Notes: generated by a model from the sequence alone, not told the origin. Shown: positions 13,440 to 24,872, numbered from the stretch's first letter. The stretch: 64,000 nucleotides of DNA from Chaunax sp. Z400 (GCA_037577475.1 CM075184.1:30215094-30279093); one strand, 5' to 3'. Numbers and translations are program-made.

Positions 13440-13795
13440 ACAAAGGAGGAGTTATAATGAAGGACAAATAATGGAAATGATGTACAACACCTGAATTATG
13501 GCTAAACAGTTCATCCACAGATGCAAATTCACAAATACCAGACCACTGTTCTCAATTTTGAAGAATGAAAAAAATAATTTTAGAAAGACACTGAAATATG
13601 TTAAAACCAAACAAACCTTGATTCTTTATTTTTTTTAAATTACCTTTATTTATTTGTTGGTATTTTTTCTGTCCTTTTCATTGTAAATCTATGTAAAATT
13701 GAATGTACGATATGGAAGTTCAGTTTGTAAATGTTTTGTAACCAAATGTTTTTTTGTATTGCCTATTTTTGTTTGTAAAGATATGGGGAAAAAAC
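13440..13795 (+). mobile_element. 356-bp insertion with 10-bp target-site duplication
   Basis: The host repeat is cut at TGTAAGCATG (13430-13439), and the same ten bases reappear at 13796-13805, after which the repeat continues as CTAAGATTAGCATTCAGCTC. The 356 bp between have no inverted ends. They are T-rich and finish in GGGGAAAAAAC, like a retroposed element with a short A-rich tail, such as a LINE 3' UTR or a processed RNA. I do not recognise the inserted sequence. The boundaries are read directly from the duplication. Confidence 0.65.
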
Positions 13796-13870
13796 TGTAA
13801 GCATGCTAAGATTAGCATTCAGCTCAACACAGCTCTGTACAGAGCGTGGTTTTAGACTCTTCTTACATTT
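13796..13870 (+). repeat. Teleost interspersed repeat, 3' part of split copy
   Basis: GTAAGCATGCTAAGATTAGC, CATTCAGCTCAACACAGCTC and GGTTTTAGACTCTT continue the repeat that stops at 13439. Removing the insertion and one copy of the duplication restores the order seen in the 23.0-kb copy. Confidence 0.6.
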
Positions 13871-15645
13871 ACTGTAACTTCCTTATATAAAATGACATAA
13901 ATAAATGACATCATTTATCGTTTTCATTATCATAAATCTCCTCTAATTTCATACAAGGCCACTTTATATCGTTGTTTATCATACAGACAAATGAATAATC
14001 TCATAATATTATGGCCGGAAAATATCTCTCTCTGTTAACACACATAATCCTATCTGTTCTTAACAGCTATTCTACATTACAATTAGTACACGTCCATGGC
14101 AGGGTCCTTAAAGGGGGCTTTAGTAACTTCACATGTGCTCATCTGTTTGTTCACAACAAAAAGAATCCATTTTTTTTCACTGGTGAAAATGTATCTTTGA
14201 ACTGTCTACTTACACGACAACAATGTTCCTTTATCCAGCTGAGGCAGTTCTGCGGCTGCTCCTACAGCTCAAAGGGATTATTCATCCTCAATTGGGTATG
14301 GGGGGGGGGGGGGGTGAAAGTGGGTCACAACAAACACTGTCCTTGTTAACAGAACATGTAAATAAATAGATACATACCCACGCTGAACTAATCAGGAAAA
14401 CAATTACACCCTCATCTGAAATGTTCCAGTGCACTGCTGTGAGGATGACAAGTAATTTCCCACTCTTTCATTTTATGTCCCACAGCATCCAGATGAGAAG
14501 ATTAATGATGCCTTTCATTGGGATTTACAAATGCTACCTATTAAATACGTCGCCTCAACCTGTCATCTTTGACAACAACAGACGCTTTATTAACCAGCTA
14601 TTAATTCAATTCCGATTCCAAATCAATGCAGCGCAGATAAATGTAAATTCTAGGGACATTCTTAACAATGAGAATAAGAGCTCTGTAGTAGTTCTATAAC
14701 TTTGGAAATGTTTTGCATACATTTATTGTGACATTTAAAGTGAAAATAGAGATCTGTATTCACATTCTAGGCTCTATAATACTCCTTTATTCTATTGTTT
14801 TTTGTCATACATTGGGAAAGCTTCTTGTGCTCCTACAGCACCATCGAATCTGACTCCACAACATCAAATGTAATAGAACAGTGCAAAAATTCAGCACATC
14901 ATATTCTCACTGCCATCAAAAATAAAAAATCAGAGTAGGCATTGGGACTGAAAGGGAATCACAGCATGCTAAATCAATTTCTACATTGTGATGAAGTCAT
15001 GAATTTCAGCGTATATGGAATTGTAAGGCAGTGAGGACACGGTACATTGTGGTGATAAAGAGAGAAGGAATGATGATCATGCATTTTGACTGGAGGCTGC
15101 CGAGACAGGAGAGACCCAGACGAAAATGAAGGCAATGTTACCTCTTTGCCCTCCTCCAAGCAGGGCAATGAAAAATATATCTGCATTGCAGCAAATCACA
15201 GTTTGGTCACTTTGGAGCTGTGCAGTTTTCACTGAAGAGGATGTGCAGAGAAACTATTGCCAGCAGACGGAGAATGAACAAAGTGTTTATTTTTAAATAA
15301 GTACTACTGTATATACTTTACATGTTTGAAAGCTAGTTTCTTCTGCTTGTCTATGTGCAATAAATCTTTCTTTACCACTCTAACTCTACACATCTAATAT
15401 CTTACTTAACTGCAGCCTTTCCTTATGGGCTTTTTACATCTAGCCAACACCTAGTGTGGCTTCAAATGTACAGTGTGTTGCTGCATATCAAGATGCTATT
15501 ATAAATCATGAAAGGAGCCACTGAAATCAAACTGCTGAGAAAAAAACATTTGTAAAGTTAATATTTACAACATCATCTTGAATTTGCTCCAAAAACGAAA
15601 CCTTTTCATTCATGAAATGTAGTTTCCTTTAGTATCACTATATAG
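13871..15645. other. Unique sequence with a 15-G run
   Basis: A run of 15 guanines sits at 14300-14314, followed by GTGGGTC, which makes a local G-quadruplex possible. No gene or interspersed repeat is recognised, and frames at 14011-14349 and 14421-14699 have no domain. Confidence 0.5.
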
Positions 15646-15676
<31 letters not shown>

Positions 15677-15725
15677 GTTTCCCATCCACTTGAATGGGAA
15701 ACTGTGTCCAAATTCTTGACTGGTA

Positions 15726-15764
<39 letters not shown>

Positions 15765-15788
15765 GTATATATATATATATATATATAT
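15646..15788. repeat. TA/CA microsatellite cluster
   Basis: (TA)n at 15646-15666 passes into (CA)n at 15667-15676. After an intervening 52-bp single-copy segment, (TA)n resumes at 15729-15758, then CACACAG, then (TA)n at 15766-15788. The minus-strand frame rich in tyrosine and isoleucine here is a microsatellite artefact. Confidence 0.9.
15675..15728 (-). mobile_element. Tc1-type terminal repeat fragment with hairpin
   Basis: Read on the minus strand, this segment starts CACTACCAGTCAAGAATTTG and continues GACACAG. That is a diverged form of the fish Tc1-type end beginning CAGTACCAGTCAAAAGTTTG. It is flanked by TA repeats on both sides, as expected for a family that targets TA. ACACAGTTTCCCAT (15672-15685) and ATGGGAAACTGTGT (15694-15707) form a perfect 14-bp stem with an 8-nt loop. 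No transposase is attached, so it is a solo end or a very small non-autonomous element. Confidence 0.55.
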
Positions 15789-16233
15789 GTTCATATTAAA
15801 TCATACATCTAACAGTATTTAAATTGTCTTTAGTATTCAGCTGTCACTTAATGTCAATCCTTTAATTATCTGCTTTAATCAGATGTGATGAATGAGCAGA
15901 AAAATGTGATATGCCATGATATGATATGACTTCTCAATGGAATCTTTGAGTCTCAGGTGTGACTGAGACCAGATGCAGTTCTTGTTAACAGACAAACTCT
16001 TGATTACATGCTCCGTGTTTGTCAGATTTAATCTGCCAGCATGACTTCAGAGCAGAGTTCACTGGCATCTGGACGAACAGCTGCATATATATAATTGCTC
16101 CTCCAATTAATTAGCAAAGACAAGACTTAAACATTATGCTTGCACTCTCAGAGGGCTGAGGTGGAAGGGAAGGTCTTATTGCCCTGAATGTGATCCATTA
16201 TAATGATAATCTACTGTACTATTTTAAACTTTA

Positions 16234-16252
16234 CCTGCAGATCATCTGCAGG
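16234..16252. repeat. Palindrome with 9-bp arms
   Basis: CCTGCAGAT, one C, then ATCTGCAGG. Each arm carries a PstI-type CTGCAG core and an overlapping CATCTG E-box. Confidence 0.8.
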
Positions 16253-17571
16253 GCATTCTTTTTTCATGCTTGACAAGACCAGCTTCACCCTAAGAAATGA
16301 TGATGAGTGCATTATATTTGCCCCAGTTCACACTAATGAAACACTATAACTGCATTTTACTTATCCTTTAAATGAGTTTGAGTCTTTCTAGTGACCCTTA
16401 AATGTGAGCCAACCCAAGGACAATCTTGTGTATTTTAAATCCCTCAGTTACTAGATTAAGCTATCATGACAGTCCAATATGTCAAAGATGTTACTGGTAT
16501 TGTTGGTAGACTTGGTGAAGAGTAGCTCTCTTGAACGACAGCTATTGGAAAATACATCATCTATTACACTGTATGTTAAATACAAGCAACATCCTATAAA
16601 ATGACACCTAGGTTGAACATAAAATATAATTATCCTCTCAGCTGTCAGTGTTATGTACATGTACTTACTCATAGTCTTTAATTAGTATTGTGATCAACAG
16701 CGAAAAGAGAAAAAGTCAGACTTTGGTTTTAATTAACTTATGCAAATGAAAATATGTTTCATGTTAGCACTTTAGAGCAAAGCAGACCCAGACAGAATAA
16801 ATTAAGTTACTAACTATATAAGCTGTATGTGTATTTTAAAATATCACTATGTACAGAATGTCCTCATAGACTATTCAAATTGATATCAGTTTAAATTGTA
16901 TTGCCAGAATCCCCCAAATATTATTCTAAATCTAACTGACGAGGCTGAGCCACGGTTCTAACAGATGGTACTCTACATTTTTACGATGGAGAAGATAATT
17001 ATGAAAACCCATTTTCATGCTTGAATTTTAATAACTACTCAGGGATTTATCTTCACAGATCAATAATAAATTTCAACTGACCAGATCAGCACCACCATAG
17101 TTACTGTATTACCCTGATTACCTCATACAGTACATTCTATAAAGAGTCTCAAATCCTCCATAATAAGGGCTGACATCTCAGAAATAAAAGGTCTTTACCG
17201 TTTTCTCCAGTGGGGTCTATTCTGTCACCTTGAAATATTCAGAGGTTACAGTGGAGCAACAGGGATTTCTGTCATTTTAAATTGCCTGCTGATATTGTAA
17301 CAAACTTGGAGATTATAGGTACAAAATGATCCCCTATTCTTTTGATTATGAAACATGCAATCACACAAGCCATGCTCACTTGAGAGAAAAGCATTGCAAG
17401 GTTGCCCATTAGCTCCGTCTTTCCCACTGAAGCTTTCACACAAATGAATATCTTGGGCCTGAACAGCCACAGGAAACTGCAGGTTGTGTTGTGCAAATCT
17501 CTCTTGTTGTGCAACCTCCTGCACAGACCCCAATAACAGGCTTGCATTGTACCATTTATGTAGCCTGTGTA

Positions 17572-17588
17572 TGTGTGTGTGTGTGTGT
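17572..17588. repeat. (TG)n microsatellite
   Basis: A 17-bp uninterrupted TG run, preceded by CCTGTGTATG. Confidence 0.9.
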
Positions 17589-18268
17589 TTTATTCACTTT
17601 TATGCTTTCTAAGACACCGCAGTACTCAGGTTGATGCAATGCTTTGTTGGACAAAGGCAGGCTTTGTGTGCTGTGGCAGGTCTAGATGTGGATGTGGTTT
17701 GAAAGCTCTGCCACAGTAAAGCAGAGGTCACCTCACTGAGACACAATCTACACTCTCAGATCATACTGAGCCAACAGTCTGGATCTTTGTTCTTCCCTGA
17801 CTCTGATGCTAAAGTCAATCAAATAAATTAATAAATATATTTTGATGTTGTCGCTCTCGGCTTTGTGTCAACTGTGCAATAATAAGTGCAAAATAATAAA
17901 AGGACTACACCCATGTTGGATTTTTATTCTTCAGGGTGTTTATTTTCTGTAGGCAGGATTTTACTCAGTCTGTCTGATCTGCTCAGCTTTCTGTAGCATC
18001 TATGAGACAAACACGTCATTTCATAAAGGTTTTCAATTTTGCATGTTTATATATTTATAAAAGACCATTTGTCTTAATAGCTAAGGCTGTATAGTCATAT
18101 CTACAGTATTACAATGATATTGATAGAAAGCTAACTGATGCACTTACTTATAATGTACCATTAAATACATTGCAACATGTGGACGGAGAGTTTGTTTGCT
18201 TTTTCATTCCACTTTTTTCTTCTCCATCATGTACATAAAACAGTTGTCGTGTCTTGCTTGAATTACAG

Positions 18269-18760
18269 CTACAACACCCCCCAACGATTTCCGGTGGTAC
18301 TGCTCCTTTTGTACGTATCACAAATATGGATGAAATGAACGTAGAGTATGAACAGAGGGCTCCATCCTTATCCGTATCCATCATTAACATTGAGCCTTTA
18401 CTGTCTAAAAATCTTGCTTTTGATAACGCCCTGTTGTTTAAGTTGCTATTTTCTGCAGGGAGTGTGTATTCTGGATGTGGTGAGTACATAGCAACATCAC
18501 TGTGGGATGCAGTTATAGTTGCAATATTGTTCACTTTTGGTCATTCATTTTACATGCTTCATATTTTCTTATGGAACCATAACATTATACATTATACATA
18601 ACCATAACATTATACATTATACATAACAATAATATTATACATTATACTTCTATGTGTTTTTTTTCTTGTTACAGAACATGAAATCTACAAACTAACAAGA
18701 AGGGCACTCAGAGAGGACATATCTTCATTAAGGCCAACGGTTCATTCATCTATAATATGA
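18269..18760 (+). CDS. Two-exon 3' end of an unrecognised gene
   Basis: Exon A is 18269-18479. An acceptor, TTGAATTACAG, precedes it, and it ends at a good donor (GTGAGT at 18480). Exon B starts at 18675 after a strong acceptor (poly-T, then CTTGTTACAG) and ends at TGA 18758-18760. Exon A is open in the frame starting at its first base and leaves one G. Exon B supplies AA to complete that codon and stays open to the stop. The spliced frame gives 98 residues, beginning LQHPPTISGG and ending LRPTVHSSII. AATAAA follows 48 bp after the stop. Exon A keeps several CpGs, unlike its surroundings. The 195-bp intron holds an AT-rich tandem repeat. I recognise no domain, membrane segment or family. Upstream exons are not located. 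The antisense frame 18148-18534 (128 residues) is also open and is a rival reading. It could be a host gene or part of a transposon. Confidence 0.45.
18575..18648. repeat. 25-bp tandem repeat, three copies
   Basis: The unit AACCATAACATTATACATTA plus TACAT occurs at 18575-18599 and 18600-18624, with a diverged third copy at 18625-18648. It lies within the proposed intron of the 18.3-kb gene model. Confidence 0.9.
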
Positions 18761-18807
18761 GAATCTGTATATTCCACCACTATATGAGTGGATAAATTCC
18801 AAAAAGT

Positions 18808-18813
18808 AATAAA
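18808..18813 (+). other. Polyadenylation signal AATAAA
   Basis: The canonical hexamer lies 48 bp after the TGA that ends the proposed terminal exon. Alone it is weak evidence. Its position strengthens the exon model. Confidence 0.4.
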
Positions 18814-19254
18814 ATATGGTTAAAATATTTCCGTGCCTACAGCTGAAGTGTCAGCCTCGCCTCTCAATCATCAGTTATGATGCACTAAAGTGGTGGAAGC
18901 TGCAAAAACCTTGTGTGCGTCTTTCTCCTGCTCTTGTTATTAATGCTTTGCTTTGTGGTGGGGACATTTCTGCACATCAGCCTTTGGGCAGGGGACTTAT
19001 AGCCTCTGGCCAATAGCAGTGCACAGGGTCTAAGGTTAGACAATAGGATAAAAACATAGTGATTGCTGTTTCGGTCTCTTTCCTCTGCTCTATCTGTGTC
19101 ACGGATCAATCTAAAATAACTTTACTTCTCTATTTCACTGTTCTGTTGTTGCCAATGCCACTTCCTCTTTTCCTTCACTGTCTAACTTGCTTGACCAACA
19201 CTGCTTTCTCGAGGCAGGGAGGAGGGACCAATCCACAATCAAATCCTACTCTTT
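18814..19254. other. Sequence downstream of the gene model
   Basis: Frames at 18816-19016, 18885-19109 and 19059-19298 overlap on both strands and share no domain. No repeat family is recognised. Confidence 0.4.
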
Positions 19255-19390
19255 TTTGCAAAAATGCTAAATATTTAGCGTGTCCACCCCATGATTAGGC
19301 TCCACTCCAAAATTCCACCAAGTTTCATGAAAATCATGGAAGCAGTTTCTCTGTAAATCTGCTGATAACCACACAAACTAAGAAAAGCAA
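19255..19390 (-). repeat. Teleost interspersed repeat fragment
   Basis: On the minus strand it reads TTAGTTTGTGTGGTTATC, then TTTCATGAAACTTGGTGGAA. These are blocks of a common fish repeat in which a 'turn/wet with native bases then target' motif precedes CATGAAACTTGGTGGAAGG. A related fragment on the plus strand lies at about 39.63-39.81 kb. Confidence 0.45.
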
Positions 19391-22300
19391 ATACATGATC
19401 TCTTTGGCCTTATAGGAAATAAACACCAGATACATCAGACAGAAGTTTTAATTTTGAGTTACAACAGATGGGTGATATAATATTAAAAAAGGACATATAT
19501 GGGCATCTCATGCGAGGTGATATGTGTGTTTTTCTATTTTTGGTGGATCATCTAAAAGATTTTAAAACTGTGCACTGTGGCACACTGGGATGCCTTGAGG
19601 CAAGGTCAAATGTCTGTGTGGGTCTGACTCACATTCTCTGATCAGTGGGGGTGAATAATTATTATACATCACATTTACAGTGTAAAATTACTAACTAGTG
19701 ACAGCTAGTACAAGCCGAGGAAAAAGAATTGAAAATCTTTACCTTCTCATCATCATTCTCAGCACAGAATGAAACAATCATCTCTCACCTTTGACTATAA
19801 TGTAGCATAACACACACACACACACACAGTCCCTGTTTGCGTGCAGAGAGAAATGATAAATGAGTTGCTATGCTGGTTTTCAAGTTAATGGCCTGTCTAC
19901 TTTGAGGATTTCACCAGTGAAAAGGCTTGAGTTAGCAAATATGCTTGCTTTGTTTAACAGCATAAAAATGTAACAGATGCTTTTAATAGCCTGTTGTCTC
20001 TTTACAAGCTAACTATCCATTTACACACGTCATTGTTTGGTTGTAGAAATTGAAATTTCTGTAAATTTAAAATACACACATGAAGAATACATTTGATCAG
20101 TCCTCTGATTGAAAGAGAGACAAAGAGAGAGACCTGGATACACTATGTTGGTTTTGGCTGGTACTGTAGCTGCTGTTGTCAGACTACTGGCTCAGTAATA
20201 TCTCAGAGGAATGTCGTTAATATTCCGCTGCAGTGCCAGGTTTCACAGCTCCGACATTTGTTAAACAATCAGACAGGGAAAATCCAGTTTTGATCACACT
20301 TCTTTGAATGGTGTCTTTGAATGGTGCAACATTGCTAATTGTTCTCTGAGCAACTGGAATGGTATTTAGGATATATCTAATGATTTCCTGTGACAGTTTC
20401 TCAGTGTTTCTGTGCCAGTGACCCTGTTTTTAGATCATTAAAACCTCAAAAACCAAAATCTGAGTGTCATACTTTTGTAAATATCGTAGGGAAAGCTCCA
20501 AAAGGACACAGACAGGATGCCACATTTCACATATATACTATTTATATTGAAAATAGAGGAAAATAAAACAATTACTTTATCATTTTGAAACAGGCTGTGT
20601 CCCTGCATATTAAGTGATACCATGCAGTGTACCCCTCAGGGTTGAGACAACTAAGCAATCAAGATGCATCCCATTTATGCACCAAATTTTATCAGCGTCA
20701 GGGGAGACAGCTCCACCAGGGTGCAAATAAATTTATGTATCAGTACCTTGTGCATCCAGTATTTCAGATTTTCTTTAGAATCCAACATCTGATAGTTAAC
20801 ATCCTATTCGTGTCACATCAGGTAAAGGGCTATGTTTGGAAACATGGATTATTGTCATGTGGAACATCTGTCTCTTGTTGCCTCTTGCTTGACACACCAG
20901 TTAATAATATTTTGCCCCTTCATCTGTGTAAAAATGACCATAAGCTCAGAGCTCCCCAACTCCCTGTGATTATTTGCGGGGATTATATTGATTTGAAGCA
21001 TCACAATGGCAGTACAGTTAGTGCAGAACTATTGTATTGAATTACATTAGATTGTACGAGATTTTCCGGTGAGTGTGTGTTAGGTTTCTTAGCCATGAGC
21101 AACAAAACAACACAAAACAGGTGAGCCACAAGGCAAAGCTGTATGCTAAAAATACTTTTTTTTTTTTTATTAAAAGCTTGTGAACATTAATGCTTTGACT
21201 TTTCAAACACGTTTCAGCCTCAAATATTTGCACATAGTTCCTGTGAACATATCTTCATCCTGCAAATTTTAGCTGGGCCTGTGGGTCTCACTTGCATTGG
21301 CTTGGGTTTGGAGTGTGACGTTTATGTGCTTATAGGCTTAAATAATATTTGACTGGATACATTGCATCACATGCTCCTTGTCACCATCATCTTAGCAAAT
21401 ATGTATAATTTTCTGATTGGTCCCAGCTGCCAGCTCCCACACTCAGTGTCTGAGGGCATATACTCTACATTTATATATTTTGAATATAATCTACTAATGA
21501 GATTTTTGTTGGTTGCTGTGAGGCAAAATACCCTCAACAAAATGACTTCTTTCTACTGTGCTGGATTCACATGGTACACGTTTGTTAGCTCATTACATCG
21601 GAGCAGTACTATACTCTGTAATGTATTTGACTGCCACTGGCATTTTTCCACTGCTTTACATTTTGCTCATGCGTAAATATGATAAACCATTAAAGAGAAT
21701 GATTTTTTCATGCAAAATAGTTGCCAGTGCAAACATTATCTTTCATCTGCTACTTAGCAATCTGCTGAGGCATTTTGCTTTACAAATTAGGGAGCAAAAC
21801 TAGGAACATATTTCAATATGAAGTTATTTTTGCAATGACCCAATTTTAATTTCTCAGCAGATGGAGGAGGACTCAGCAACAATTAATTAACAGGAATTAG
21901 AAGCATTAATTAGAACAAAAACATCTAGGAACTCAATAGTGTGATTTGGTTAACATTTCCATCGAGAGTCAACCAATTGAACTTTTAATGATAAACAGTC
22001 CTTTACGATGAGAGATAGAAGAAGACATTTGAAATGTTTACTTCTTTGAACAAGCAGAAGTCACCAGAACAATTCATGATTACTAAAGTGCCAGCTGATG
22101 TCATCAGCTGTGCAAGACTGGTGGGTGTTCATACGAAATGCATTTTACCACCACATTAGAGGCCACATTTACATTAAGTCATTTAATTATCTATTTACAT
22201 TTTTCAAATGCAAGTTAATTAGTGCAGTCATAGAAATATTATGTAAAGAATTGTTTAATGATTTCTGTAATGATTATTACCATCTTTATGTGCATCCTGT

Positions 22301-22549
22301 ATTCACCTCCTGAAGCTCTGGGGGTAATTGAGAGCTAAATAATGGAAGGACCATTCAAGTAATTGTCAGGAGGGAAATGGCTGGTGATGTTTGTTGCCCA
22401 TGATTATGCACCCAATTGTGTGTGGATATTATTATCCCAGACTATTCATCTATTATGATGACCAGCCAAAAGTTGAAACATTCATGGTTCCCAGAAGATG
22501 TATGATACTAACTTTGGAGCTCCCCTTACTCCTCCTCTTGTACACACAT
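19391..22549. other. Unique sequence, nothing recognised
   Basis: It includes a (CA)n run at 19810-19828 and a 12-bp direct repeat (TTTGAATGGTGT twice) near 20302-20327. The 137-residue frame at 20627-21040 has no domain, and splice signals around it are poor. Confidence 0.5.
19810..19828. repeat. (CA)n microsatellite
   Basis: An uninterrupted AC run of about nine units. Confidence 0.9.
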
Positions 22550-22762
22550 GGGATTGATGGATTGTCATTTAACTTTGTCCAGACATTCGCTTCCCCCTCA
22601 GTATGAATAGTAATCCCTTTGGTCATTGTCTGGACTTTTCATTTAGTGCCACCATCAGTTGGAAATTGTTTCCAATACTTTGGCTTTATACCAAATATCT
22701 GCAAAACTTATGTCATTAACTTGCTGTAATTACATTTAGTGCTAATTAGCAAATGTTAAACT
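22550..22762 (+). repeat. Teleost interspersed repeat, second copy, 5' part
   Basis: Blocks GATTGATGGATTG, CCCTCAGTATGAATAGTAAT, TTTCATTTAGTGCCACCATC, CCAATACTTTGGCTTTATAC, CAAATATCTGCAAAAC and TTAGTGCTAATTAGCAAATG match, in order, the family seen at 13.18 kb. The copy is interrupted near 22762 and resumes at about 22986. Confidence 0.7.
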
Positions 22763-22985
22763 AACACACACAACGGTTTTTGAGCAAGACACTGAACTCC
22801 AGGGCTCCTGACTACAAGGCAGGCCCATCACTTTGACTTCTCACCATACTTAATAATGCACCAATGCATGTCCTGTGCATGTGTGTAATTTGTGCCTGTC
22901 TGTCTAAAACTGCAACAGAGTGAAACATTTTATTACCACTAAAGGGACTAATAGTATGAGTATAATATGCATGCCTTCTTCTTAA
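22763..22985 (+). mobile_element. SINE-like insertion nested in the repeat
   Basis: The block TTGAGCAAGACACTGAACTC, then CAGGCCCATCACTTTGAC, GCATGTCCTGTGCATGTGTG and the tail AAAGGGACTAATAGTAT resemble a fish SINE family whose 3' end reads AAAGGGATTAATAAAGTAT. The flanking bases belong to the interrupted repeat: TTAAACTAA on the left, AAACATGTTTAACCTTATAC on the right. I could not define an exact target-site duplication or a clear tRNA-type promoter. Confidence 0.5.
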
Positions 22986-23125
22986 ACATGTTTAACCTTA
23001 TACATGTAAAATAACATGTTAGCATTGTCATTGTGAGCATATTAGCTAGCTGAAATTAGCATGGAGCTCAAAGCACTACTATGCTTCACTACTATGCTTC
23101 ACTACAGCATCACAGAGCTGCTTTA
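22986..23125 (+). repeat. Teleost interspersed repeat, second copy, 3' part
   Basis: AACATGTTAGCATTGTCATT, GTGAGCATATTAGC, GAAATTAGCATGGAGCTCAA and CATCACAGAGCTGCTTTAGC complete the family order. A 13-bp unit, CACTACTATGCTT, is tandemly repeated 2.6 times at 23074-23107 inside this part. Confidence 0.7.
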
Positions 23126-24583
23126 GCTGCAGTTGGTTACATTATTTAGCATAACGTAACTAATGTAACTCAACCCATGAAGCCTTGGAGAACAGTGACC
23201 TCCTATAAGAGTAACATCTTGCACCAAGTCTTAGGTCAGTTTTACTCTTAGGAAGATAAGTCAGAAAATGACTTGAAGGAGTGGATGATGTTTTACAAAA
23301 GAGAAGCACATGGGCACAGAAAAAAGAAACTTCAATGATTAAATGATATGATTATTTTGGTTACCAGAAATTATTTGAAGGTGTTTCACATTGTGAAATG
23401 AGCTGAAGGTGCTATGTTGGTGAGCATAGTGTAATAAGGATGACAGGTAGGAGATGCATTATGTTGTGATTTCCATCTTAGCAGCTGAGGAATATCACTA
23501 AATAAATAGTAGTCCAGTCCATTGTATCCTGTCATTCCTTGTGATGTTTGAACTGATTTCCAAAAATAAGAGCAGTGATAAATACACTGAAATGTAAAGA
23601 CAAAACTGCATTCCGACATGCATGAGCCAGTTCTGTTTAAGGTTCAGATATTATTATTACTAAATTTAAAACAGCCTACAAATGAAAGGAGAATAATTGT
23701 AGGGTAATAATTGGATGAAAATGCATAAATTCTGTGTCAGTCTATCAAATTCAATTGAAATGTATGGTTACAAATAACCCAAGAGACAATTTTCTTCTGA
23801 AGAAATAGGTCACAGATTCAATTACAGTCACTGAAGCATGGACTCAATCTATCATGCCAAATTAAGTCCATTTTAGCAACCTACTTTTCCCTGAGAATTT
23901 TATAGACATATTCAGTCAAGTGTAGAGATTCTGCTCAAGGAAAATAATACTAGCTATTCTTTCTTTTTCAAAATATAGTGGTTACTTAGAGTATAAACAC
24001 TGGTAAATAATTGTCTCCTCGTAGAAATCCATTACCTTCAGGAGCTGACTTTATCTCTCTAAATCGGGTAGCTCTTCGCCTTTCTTGAATCCTTGTTAAA
24101 AGTTGCAGAGACTGGCACTCACTTATATTCTGCCAAGTTTCAACTGCAGTGAAATGTAAAAGGATTTTAGGGACATCATATATTCAATAATGTTAAGGGA
24201 ACTAAAATGCATGGCATAGACAGCTATGCAGAGTGTTTAATATGATCATGGCTTCACATTACTCTAGAAATAATGCACTGCATTATATTGTTCGATAGTA
24301 TGGCAAAATCCAGTGTTACAATGGAGGTCAAATAATTTCATTTCTGCTCAAAATTAACAACAATTTCATAATTAATTAAATGATTCAACATTAAGACCAC
24401 TATACAAGAACAAAGTGTTTGTCATGTTGCTTAGGATGATCTACAGACTTGTTTGGAAACAATGTCTACTACAGTATGTATCCTTGAATTTTGAGTTTTT
24501 GATTCAGTTGCTGAGAATTGTTGGTTGGAAGCTTCCACAACAGTCATGTCCAACACCTGCACCATACTTTACTCATCCTCATT
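23126..24583. other. Unique sequence, nothing recognised
   Basis: No gene or repeat family is seen on either strand before the CT-rich tract that precedes the LINE fragment. Confidence 0.5.
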
Positions 24584-24639
24584 CTCACCATCTCCCTCTC
24601 TCTCTCCCTCTCTCTCCCACAGCTCCGTCCTGTTGTTCT
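24584..24639. repeat. Pyrimidine-rich (CT)n tract
   Basis: Interrupted CTCTCT/CCCTCTC repeats lie directly left of the LINE 3' tail. They could be an expanded LINE-tail microsatellite or an independent simple repeat. Confidence 0.75.
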
Positions 24640-24872
24640 TCTCCCTCTCTACCTTCATCCATCCATGCATCAATCCATTCATTCATTTTCTTCCACTTAT
24701 CCAGGGTCGGGTCGTGGTGGCAGCAGGCCAAGTGCAGTATTCCAGAAGTCCCTCTCCCCAGAAACACTCTCCAGCCCATCCTGGGGGATCTTGAGCTAGG
24801 CCAGATGAGATATGTAATCCCTCCAGCGAGTTATGTGTCCACCCTGGGGTCTTCCCCCAAAGAATTGGCACC
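24640..24872 (-). mobile_element. LINE 3' end, coding terminus and tail
   Basis: On the minus strand, blocks read TRWRDYISHLA, SGERDFWNTALGLLPPRPDP, G and stop, followed by a tail of GGAT/GAATG-type repeats. This is the C-terminus of a common fish LINE reverse transcriptase (consensus style TRWRDYVSRLAWERL ... LLRLLPPRPDPG). I think it belongs to the RTE/Rex3-type group, but the clade is uncertain. Only the last 50 or so residues remain, and an in-frame stop after SHLA shows it is dead. The open frames on both strands at 24415-24996 are shadows. Confidence 0.7.

Larger units (their letters stand above)
15789..18268. other. Unique sequence, nothing recognised apart from small repeats
   Basis: It contains a palindrome at 16234-16252 and a short GT run at 17572-17588. 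Two overlapping minus-strand frames (17246-17547) have no domain. If the exons starting at 18269 are real, their upstream exon should lie here or further left on the + strand, but I could not find a convincing one. Confidence 0.45.

Noticed and set aside
18575..18648. Tandem 25-bp repeat as a CRISPR-like array
   Set aside because: Contiguous AT-rich minisatellite with no spacers, in a vertebrate-type genome.
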